64,000 bases of DNA from Acanthopleura granulata (Eukaryota; Mollusca; Polyplacophora; Chitonida; Chitonidae). The notes under the pieces were generated by a model. It was given only the letters and a program-made list of their open reading frames with translations. It did no database searches and was not told where the DNA came from. The first letter of the stretch is position 1. Each line of letters opens with the position of its first letter. Of this stretch, positions 1 to 10,900 are shown in pieces. Location: contig JABBOT010000005.1 of assembly GCA_016165875.1 (NCBI GenBank), positions 4,745,186 to 4,809,185 of the forward strand, given 5' to 3'. A program made the position numbers and the translations under genes.

Positions 1-216
1 TTGTTTTCTTGAACTTTTTGCTTTGATGTCCAAGCTATATTAAATTACTAACCTTCCTCTTTGGAAAAAAGAATGGGACAAACTACTAGTATTTCATCAG
101 TGGCTACAAAACTACCCTGCTCACCTGACATGCCGAAGTGGTATTCACAATAAAGACCATGCATATAGACTATAAAGACATCTTTCAAGCCAGAAGTAGA
201 CATGTTAAGAGCTCAA

Positions 217-3200
217 GCTATAGGATTGTAGTCCATGTCCCAGGCTAACCGCAATGCAGGCATCATCTGCCATGCCTGTCATCTGTTCTGTACTACTGCT
301 GCGGTATGTGTCATGTACTCACGCTATAGGATTGTAGTCCATGTCCAGGATAACCTCATCACAGGCCACATCGGCCGGGTCTGTCAGCTGTTCTGTACTA
401 CTGCTGCGGTATGTGTCATGTACTTACGCTATAGCATTATAGTCCATGTCCAGGATAACCTCGTCACAGGCCACATCTGCCGGGTCTGTCAGCTGTTCTG
501 TACTACTGCTGCGGTATGTGTCATGTACTCACGCTATAGGATTGTAGTCCATGTCCAGGCTAACCCCGTCACAGGCCACATCTGCTGAGTCTGTCAGCTG
601 TTCTGTACTACTGCTGCGGTATGTGTCATGTACTTACGCTATAGGATTATAGTCCATGTCCAGGATAACCCCGTCACAGGCCACATCTGCCATGCCTGTC
701 AGCTGTTCTGTACTACTGCTGCGGTATGTGTCATGTACTCACGCTATAGGATTGTAGTCCATGTCCAGGCTAACCCCGTCACAGGCCACATCTGCCGGGT
801 CTGTCAGCTGTTCTGTACTACTGCTGCGGTATGTGTCATGTACTCACGCTATAGGATTGTAGTCCATGTCCAGGCTAACCCCGTCACAGGCATCATCTGC
901 CATGCCTGTCAGCTGTTCTGTACTACTGCTGCGGTATGTGTCATGTACTCACGCTATAGGATTATAGTCCATGTCCAGGATAACCACAATGCAGGCATCA
1001 TCTGCCATGCATGTCAGCTGTTGTGTACTACTGCTGCGGTATGTGTCATGTACTCACGCTATAGGATTGTAGTCCATGTCCCAGGATAACCCCGTCACAG
1101 GCCACATCTGCCGGGTCTGTCAGCTGTTCTGTACTACTGCTGCGGTATGTGTCATGTACTCACGCTATAGGATTGTAGTCCATGTCCAGGATAACCCCGT
1201 CACAGGCCACATCTGCCGGGTCTGTCAGCTGTTCTGTACTACTGCTGCGGTATGTGTCATGTACTCACGCTATAGGATTATAGTCCATGTCCAGGATAAC
1301 CACAATGCAGGCATCATCTGCCATGCATGTCAGCTGTTGTGTACTACTGCTGCGGTATGTGTCATGTACTCACGCTATAGGATTGTAGTCCATGTCCCAG
1401 GATAACCACAATGCAGGCATCATCTGCCATGCATGTCAGCTGTTGTGTACTACTGCTGCGGTATGTGTCATGTACTCACGCTGTAGGATTGTAGTCCATG
1501 TCCCAGGATAACCGCAATGCAGGCATCATCTGCCAGGTCTGTCAGCTGTTGTGTACTACTGCTGCGGTATGTGTCATGTACTCACGCTATAGGATTGTAG
1601 TCCATGTCCCAGGATAACCCCAAAGCAGGCATCATCTGCCATGCCTGTCAGCTGTTCTGTACTACTGCTGCGGTATGTGTCATGTACTCACGCTATAGGA
1701 TTGTAGTCCATGTCCAGGATAACCTCGTCACAGGCCACATCTGCCGGGTCTGTCAGCTGTTCTGTACTACTGCTGCGGTATGTGTCATGTACTCACGCTA
1801 TAGGATTATAGTCCATGTCCAGGATAACCCCGTCACAGGCCACATCTGCCATGCCTGTCAGCTGTTCTGTACTACTGCTGTGGTATGTGTCATGTACTCA
1901 TGCTATAGGATTGTAGTCCATGTCCAGGATAACCTCGTCACAGGCTACATCTGCTGGGTCTGTCAGCTGTTCTGTACTACTGCTGCGGTATGTGTCATGT
2001 ACTTACGCTATAGGATTGTAGTCCATGTCCCAGGATAACCCCAATGCAGGCATCATCTGCCAGGTCTGTCATCTGTTGTGTACTACTGCTGCGGTATGTG
2101 TCATGTACTCACGCTATAGGATTGTAGTCCATGTCCAGTTTAATCCCATCACAGGCATCATCTGCCATGCCTGTCATCTGTTGTGTACTACTGCTGCGGT
2201 ATGTGTCATGTACTTACGCTATAGGATTATAGTCCATGTCCAGGATAACCTCGTCACAGGCCACATCTGCCGGGTCTGTCAGCTGTTCTGTACTACTGCT
2301 GCGGTATGTGTCATGTACTCACGCTATAGGATCATAGTCCATGTCCAGTTTAATCCCATCACAGGCATCATCTGCCATGCCTGTCATCTGTTGTGTACTA
2401 CTGCTGCGGTATGTGTCATGTACTCACGCTATAGGATTGTAGTCCATGTCCCAGGATAACCCCAAAGCAGGCATCATCTGCCATGCCTGTCAGCTGTTCT
2501 GTACTACTGCTGCGGTATGTGTCATGTACTCACGCTATAGGATTGTAGTCCATGTCCAGGATAACCTCGTCACAGGCCACATCTGCCGGGTCTGTCAGCT
2601 GTTCTGTACTACTGCTGCGGTATGTGTCATGTACTCACGCTATAGGATTATAGTCCATGTCCAGGATAACCCCGTCACAGGCCACATCTGCCATGCCTGT
2701 CAGCTGTTCTGTACTACTGCTGCGGTATGTGTCATGTACTTACGCTATAGGATTATAGTCCATGTCCAGGATAACCTCGTCACAGGCCACATCTGCCGGG
2801 TCTGTCAGCTGTTGTGTACTACTGCTGCGGTATGTGTCATGTACTCACGCTATAGGATCATAGTCCATGTCCAGTTTAATCCCATCACAGGCCACATCTG
2901 CCATGCCTGTCATCTGTTGTGTACTACTGCTGCGGTATGTGTCATGTACTTACGCTATAGGATTATAGTCCATGTCCAGGCTAACCTCGTCACAGGCCAC
3001 ATCTGCCAGGTCTGTCATCTGTTGTGTACTACTGCTGCGGTATGTGTCATGTACTCACGCTATAGGATTGTAGTCCATGTCCAGTTTAATCCCATCACAG
3101 GCATCATCTGCCATGCCTGTCATCTGTTGTGTACTACTGCTGCGGTATGTGTCATGTACTTACGCTATAGGATTATAGTCCATGTCCAGGATAACCTCGT

Positions 3201-4945
3201 CACAGGCCACATCTGCCGGGTCTGTCAGCTGTTCTGTACTACTGCTGCGGTATGTGTCATGTACTCACGCTATAGAATCATAGTCCATGTCCAGTTTAAT
3301 CCCATCACAGGCATCATCTGCCATGCCTGTCATCTGTTGTGTACTACTGCTGCGGTATGTGTCATGTACTTACGCTATAGGATTATAGTCCATGTCCAGG
3401 CTAACCCCGTCACAGGCCACATCTGCCATGCCTGTCAGCTGTTCTGTACTACTGCTGTGGTATGTGTCATGTACTCACGCTATAGGATTGTAGTCCATGT
3501 CCAGTTTAATCCCATCACAGGCATCATCTGCCATGCCTGTCATCTGTTGTGTACTACTGCTGCGGTATGTGTCATGTACTTACGCTATAGGATTATAGTC
3601 CATGTCCAGGATAACCTCGTCACAGGCCACATCTGCCGGGTCTGTCAGCTGTTCTGTACTACTGCTGCGGTATGTGTCATGTACTCACGCTATAGGATCA
3701 TAGTCCATGTCCAGTTTAATCCCATCACAGGCATCATCTGCCATGCCTGTCATCTGTTGTGTACTACTGCTGCGGTATGTGTCATGTACTTACGCTATAG
3801 GATTATAGTCCATGTCCAGGCTAACCCCGTCACAGGCCACATCTGCCATGCCTGTCAGCTGTTCTGTACTACTGCTGTGGTATGTGTCATGTACTCACGC
3901 TATAGGATTGTAGTCCATGTCCAGTTTAATCCCATCACAGGCATCATCTGCCATGCCTGTCATCTGTTGTGTACTACTGCTGCGGTATGTGTCATGTACT
4001 TACGCTATAGGATTATAGTCCATGTCCAGGATAACCTCGTCACAGGCCACATCTGCCGGGTCTGTCAGCTGTTCTGTACTACTGCTGCGGTATGTGTCAT
4101 GTACTCACGCTATAGGATCATAGTCCATGTCCAGTTTAATCCCATCACAGGCCACATCTGCCATGCCTGTCAGCTGTTGTGTACTACTGCTGCGGTATGT
4201 GTCATGTACTTACGCTATAGGATTATAGTCCATGTCCAGGATAACCTCGTCACAGGCCACATCTGCCGGGTCTGTCAGCTGTTCTGTACTACTGCTGCGG
4301 TATGTGTCATGTACTCACGCTATAGGATCATAGTCCATGTCCAGTTTAATCCCATCACAGGCCACATCTGCCATGCCTGTCATCTGTTGTGTACTACTGC
4401 TGCGGTATGTGTCATGTACTTACGCTATAGGATTATAGTCCATGTCCAGGATAACCTCGTCACAGGCCACATCTGCCGGGCCTGTCAGCTGTTCTGTACT
4501 ACTGCTGCGGTATGTGTCATGTACTCACGCTATAGGATCATAGTCCATGTCCAGTTTAATCCCATCACAGGCCACATCTGCCATGCCTGTCATCTGCTGT
4601 GTACTACTGCTGCGGTATGTGTCATGTACTTACGCTATAGGATTATAGTCCATGTCCAGGATAACCTCGTCACAGGCCACATCTGCCGGGTCTGTCAGCT
4701 GTTCTGTACTACTGCTGCGGTATGTGTCATGTACTCACGCTATAGGATTGTAGTCCATGTCCCAGGCTAACCCCAATGCAGGCATCATCTGCCATGCCTG
4801 TCAGCTGTTCTGTACTACTGCTGCGGTATGTGTCATGTACTCACGCTATAGGATTGTAGTCCATGTCCAGGATAACCCCATCACAGGCCACATCTGCCGG
4901 GTCTGTCAGCTGTTCTGTACTACTGCTGCGGTATGTGTCATGTAA
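217..4945 (-). repeat. Intronic satellite, 105-bp unit, about 45 copies, made of exon plus 5' splice site
   Basis: Period 105 bp, constant across 4.7 kb, with a few 106-bp units (an extra C giving gtcccagg). Read on the strand of the host WD40 gene, about 99 bp of each unit are copies of exon 4946-4845 and about 6 bp are its donor, GTGAGT or GTAAGT, which runs directly into the next copy (shared TACATG at the junction). Units lack the true acceptor with its pyrimidine tract. Reading through any unit meets TGA or TAA right at the donor. The plus strand is open over long stretches only because 105 is a multiple of three. In the last copy (near 211-218) the donor has decayed to TTGAGC. Confidence 0.93.
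3061..4740. repeat. Higher-order repeats inside the 105-bp satellite (420-bp then 210-bp)
   Basis: In 3061-4320 the pattern of variant monomers repeats every 420 bp (four monomers): the segments starting at 3061 and 3481 agree almost base for base, and 3901 agrees for its first half. Variants alternate between monomers with ccagtttaatcccatcacag and with ccaggataacctcgtcacag. From about 4111 to 4740 the pattern becomes a 210-bp dimer seen three times (4111, 4321, 4531). The left half (217-2440) has no such regular order. This is the signature of recent local unequal exchange. Confidence 0.85.
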
Positions 4946-4946
4946 T
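4845..4946 (-). CDS. WD40-gene exon that founded the 105-bp satellite
   Basis: The acceptor is strong (CTTCTTTTCCAG, plus positions 4947-4958). The exon starts in phase 2, as required by the preceding exon (5424-5372, ending GGC AG), and stays open for 33 codons to the donor GC|GTGAGT at 4845/4844. The join completes an Arg codon. The peptide includes STEQLTDPADVACDGVILD and then MDYNPIA. The same sequence, without acceptor and first three bases, is the unit of the satellite that follows toward position 217. Confidence 0.8.
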
Positions 4947-7900
4947 CTGGAAAAGAAGCCGCACATTTTTTGAAACACTGATCTCAATGCTAATCACATT
5001 TGCCCTAAACAAGCATTCTGATAAGTCTCTCATGGTTATGTGCAGTCAGAACGTATTAGGTATGTCAAAGCCCACAACAGAACAAAACTGGCCAAATGTA
5101 TATTTGCTGACATGGCTAAAAAGGCTAAAAACGTAAACTTTGTCACGGGGAAGCAATGTACATGTATGAAGTTTCCCTTCAGAATAACCAATTCAGAAGG
5201 ATTTCATCACTGTAAAGTCAATGATAATAAACAAGTGTTCCACTGAGAAGTTTCAAAATCTGAACCAATGTGACCATGCAATGATTAGCATATTGAGGTT
5301 TTAATTTTGATGTATTGTTAAAAAGATGTTTTGAGAAGTCTGCTGCTATGGTGTACGTGGTATATATGTACCTGCCATTCTCCACATCCCAGATACAGAT
5401 CTTTCTGTCCCAGCCACCACTCAGCTGAAACACACAGATACAATAACCTATAAACCAGGTAGCATTCACTGCCAATTAATGCAATGAAAATGCGATAACA
5501 AAGAAACACTAACTACTAAATATATATTTATGTCATGTATGCAAAGAGAATGGATGCTGTTTGGAAGCCTGTATGCATTTAACAATTGTCCATCACTCCA
5601 TCTAGTCAGTGGAGTGATCACTAGCTCTTTGTTTTCAATCATTTTAATCATTTCGCTTTAAATAAAGAAATACCATTTTCGAAGCCAGTGATCAGTTCTC
5701 TTGGAAAGTAAATTAAATGGATTAAATGAAAACTATGACACAAATGTTAACATGTACATGTAGATACATGTATCTTTGTAGATGTATTTATTTATTTAAT
5801 TGTGGCTGAATGCCGTACTCAAGAACTATTCACATATTGGGTGGCAGACAGTTTTATAGGTGGAAGAAACCAGAGTGACTGGGAAAAACCACTGACTTTG
5901 GGAAAGTTACAGGCAAACTTTTATATCTATGACTCAGACACTAGTGGAAGTCGTCAATGACCATTCCATTGCACAAAAACCACATGAGTTTCACCAACTG
6001 CTTTGATATTGTCATATTGTCTCACCAACAGTGAGACTGGGGGATACTACATGTGTATGTATTCCTTGTCCCCCACCTTGTGTCTTCTTTTGACTAAAGG
6101 GCGTGCACTTTTGCCTACTTTCAAGTTTTGGAGGGGTAAGTTTCTCAAGGCATGATGATATATAGAGAGAGGTAAGATGCAGACAGGTTATTATAAATAA
6201 GTAAAATGGTGAGAGGAAACATCCTTCATCAGGTGTTCACATCACTCACCACACAGGTACTGTTAAATCCATGCTCTATGGAAATAACCACCACACTGGT
6301 CACACAGTTGACATGCTCAGATAAAACATATCTGCACACAAAACCACTGCTCACGAGTTACATAACAACTAATCTGGTCATACAGTTGACATGCTAAGAT
6401 AACACATATCTGCACACAATCCATTACATTACTCACCACATACATGCTGTTAAATCCATGCTCTCTGGTAATAACCAGCTGGTCACACAGCTGATGCGCC
6501 CAGATAAGACATATTTGTACAAAAACCAATGCTCACCAGTTATATACATCACACCTTACATACGTGCTGTTAATTCCGTGCTCTCTGGTAATAACCACCA
6601 TGCTGGTAACAGAGCCCAGATAACACAAATCTGCACATAAAACCAATGCTCACCAGTTATATACATTACTCACCAATTAGGTACTGTTAAATTTGTGCTG
6701 TCTGCTAATAACCACCATGCTGGTCACAAAACTGATGTGCTCAGATAACACATTTCTGCACAGAAACCACTGCTCACCAGTTATATACATTACTCACCAC
6801 ATACATGCTGTTAAATCCATGCTCTCTGGTAATAACCAGCATGCCAGTCACACAGCTGATGTACCCAGATAACACATATTTGCACACAAACCAATGCTCA
6901 CCAGTTACATACATTACACCTTACATACGTGCTGTTAATTCCGTGCTCTCTGGTAATAACCACCATGCTGGTAACACAGCTGACGTGCCCAGATAACACC
7001 AAATCTGCACACAAAACCAATGCTCACTAGTTATATACATTACTCACCAATTAGGTACTGTTAAATCTGTGCTGTCTGCTAATAACCACCATGCTGGTCA
7101 CACAACTGATGTGCTCAGATAACACATATCTGCACAGAAACCACAGCTCACCAGTTAAACACATTACAATATACATACGTGCTGTTAAATCAGTGCTCTG
7201 GTAATAACAACCATGCTGGTCACACAGCTCACATGCTCAGATAACACTTACCTGCACATAAACCACTGCTCACCAGTTTTACACATTACTCACCACGTGC
7301 TGTTAAATCGATGCTCCCTGGTAATAACAACCATGCTGGTCACACAGCTGACGTACTCAGATAACACATATCTGCACACAAACAAACAGCTATACACATT
7401 ACTCACCACATATGTGCTGTTAAATCCGTGCCCTATGGTAATACCCACCACGCTCATCACACAGCTGACATGCTCAGATAGCACATATCTGTACACAAAC
7501 CACTGCTCACCAGGTATATACATTACTCACCACATAAGTGCTGTTAAATCCGTGCTCTCTGGTAATAACTACCATGCTGGTCACACAACTGATGTGCTCA
7601 GATAACACATATCTGCACACAAAACCTGCCACTCTGTTGGTTACAGAGTCACTCTCCTACAAAACAATGAATGCACAATTATTAGGAAAGAATCACAAAG
7701 CCTTCTGATAAATTCAAAGAAGAAATCCTATTACTGATAGCAACAATGCTAATACATGTAATGATCACCAAATTACAATAACACGAGACAGAATGTCCTC
7801 CACAGCTGACCTAATAGCCTGCGAGGAGTCTGGGAGTGTCTTTCTGCTGCTGAGCCTCTGTCATACTGTTAGAATACTCAGATGATGCTTTAGTTGGCTG

Positions 7901-10900
7901 TTACACACATTCATAGTCATCTGTTCATAGATGAAGGCTACATAGCTGGGTGAATGGCTGTGAGATGTAAGAAGCTCACTACAAATGTACTAGTGGTTAT
8001 AAGCTGGTTATTACAGTACTGAAAACTTTTACCATGTTTGATACTGTAGATAATGGGTTTGATGACTGGATTTTACAGGTGCTATGTGCCTTTCAAAACT
8101 ACAACGTAATATACATCATTGATTAAATATTCAACAGTGTACATGTTTCAGAGGACAATCATGTATTGATAAACATATCAGATCATTTAATGCCACACTC
8201 GAGAACTTTTCTTTTATACAGTGGTGGTCATTTTTATAGCTGGAGGAAACCTGTTTGCAGCAAGTAAACCACTGACCTTTGGCAAGCTACTGGCAAACTT
8301 TCCTGCATGTGACGTACATGTACAGACATGCATCTCACAATTGTCATGTTTGTGGAAATAAATGGTCTTCAACAAAACTTCAGGCATCACAAATAACCAC
8401 ACAAGCGTCCCTGACCGCTTTGTACTGTCACCAGGAATATTGCTCCATTAATAGCGAGAACCCGAGAACATTTCATGTATCCTGCATTCCCCATCTATCA
8501 GTTCTAATTCTTATCTTTGTGTCAAGCCCCCTTGACACAGCCAGATCAAGATGGCCTTTAACTGTTAATAAAAGACATGCAATACCGATGCAACTTTATA
8601 CAATACACATTCACAGAGCAATTCAGAGATTCTAAATTACACCCTAGAGACAAATGATTCCGCAGAACAAGGTACATGTACCAGATATTAGAATTAAACA
8701 CTTCTACTTCAATAAGCCCTGTGCACACATGCATGCCACAATTAAACTTTTTTTCCATCAAATGATCATTGATACCATTCATGGTACACAGTTATATTTA
8801 ATTGCTTGTTTAATTAAAGCAAACCTAACAGCATGACAACATGGACTTACGTTTGTTGTTTTCATGTTTTGAGGAAGAAGAGCAGAATCATTATCGAGTA
8901 ATATGGCAAATTTCCTGATCAGTGACTCAGAGTCATGGGGCCTCATGTTTTTCAGTACCCCCACAGCAGCATCGTCAAATCCCCACACATCTGAAACAGG
9001 CCAGAAAACTCACTAATACAGAGGTCAACTACTAGGGCGCCATCCCAGTGTTCCACTGAGCACAGCCACTATAGTCATGATAGTGGCATATATCTTTACC
9101 ATATGTTGTCTCTCAAGGATGTTATGCCTGGTGTAAGTTATGACTGCTTCATAAAACAGGGCCTCATCAGTCCAAAGTTTAAGCCCAGTATGTACAGAAA
9201 CTGAAACAATCTGCTAACCTCTGCCTATAATGTAAATGTCAGCCATACATTTTGTGTGAGCATACAATTGTACCTAAACGCCACACACAATTCAGGATAT
9301 CTGAATGTGCACTAATGCAGAAATTTGCATACCATACACGTACTAAAGTATAAAACAGCAAAGTCCTTTATGGATTTAATCTGGTAATGCTTGGACTTGT
9401 ATACCAATGTACTGGAGGTAACTGATGAGGGTATATTATCACTCTCACGTATACAGTACATGTATGCACAGTCATCAGTGAAGTATTAAACACCTCCACA
9501 CATTAGTAAGACATCCATGCAATCTCAGCCTCAATACCACATTGGTTTCAGTCTAAATGACTGTCACATGAGGTATACATACATATGTTACTGTCTTCTG
9601 AGGCTGCCAGGATGTAGTCTAGACTCTCCACAAACATGATCTTTGAAATGGTAGTATGAGGGTGCTTGTGGGTTGATACCTGCAACAGGAAGCAGAGCGT
9701 AAGTACGTCATCATTTGATACCAAGACAGCTGTGAACAGCCTATTTCTATTCTCATTTGTGATCATGACTATCTTAGAAATAATTTCACTGTTCTTAGAG
9801 ATCCACAGGGTTCTGGTAAGGAGAGAATTTAACAAATCTTTCCACAGAAATATGATACTAAATGTTAATAAAGCGTACTAAAATTCTTAACCCTTAAAAC
9901 AATTATACAAAAATGTGATTTAACAGAGAAAAAGAGGGAAAGATATCATAAAACAATAAAGATGCAGTGATGATGACAAATAAAAAAATATAACAAATCC
10001 ACACGGTATAGTTTGAGAAGCAAATAGCCAAGTAGATATACCATCATTGCAGCTAGAATATGTATCACTGCAGCTAGAATATGTATCATTGCAGCTGGAA
10101 TATGCATGCACCAACTAGTATTTACAGACATGTGTATACTTTTACGTGCTAACAAGAACGCATTCCAGCTAAGCCTGATCAATACATGTGCATGTAAACT
10201 TAATTCAGTGAGGGGAGTTTTGACGAGCAAAATGATGTGAATTCAACCCTTAAGTTTTCCAATAATCTACTATTTACTTAATTTAATCTTTTTTTGTCTT
10301 AAGTTTGTTTTCCGCAACAACAATGCATAATTACTGAAGTTATCACCTTAACAGCTCCCACACAGAATACTTCCGTCTCAAAATCACATAAACCTCAACA
10401 CTGCACTGTCAGGAGCCGGTAAATGTAATATGACACTATGAAACTTACAGTAATTTCTGGTTGTGATTCCACAGTATTTTATTTATTTATTCAGTCTTTC
10501 TGGCCATATTCAAGAACATTTCAATTATTCAACAGCAGTCAGCATTATTGTGGGAGGAAACCTGGCAGGAGGGGAAACACCTAACCATTTGCAGATTGCT
10601 GGCTGACCTTCCCACATAGTACTGGAGAGGCAGTCAGCAGAAATTGGACCACACTGGTGAGAGCCTACTACATCATTACAATGCACTAGTGCGCTATAGT
10701 GTTCAAAATCCATGCAGAGATACAGTACCATATTTCGTCAACTTGTTTGCATATGAAAGGGCAAAAAGTTGACATTTATGCTCATCTTTAATTTGATTTT
10801 GGAGGAAAAAAAACATGGGTTGGATTGACCAGTTTCAGGGCTTCACAAAAAGTATAATTTTATCAGCCATCAAAGACTAATGCCTTCAGAATATGCTTGA

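Noticed and set aside
2446..4770. A 774-codon plus-strand open frame with a 35-residue repeat (CQLFCTTAAVCVMYSRYRI-like)
   Set aside because: The unit is 105 bp, a multiple of three, so one open unit makes the whole array open. The 106-bp units break the frame, and the opposite strand explains the sequence as copies of a real exon.
217..4945. CRISPR array
   Set aside because: Repeats are contiguous without unique spacers, and the surrounding genes are eukaryotic with introns.
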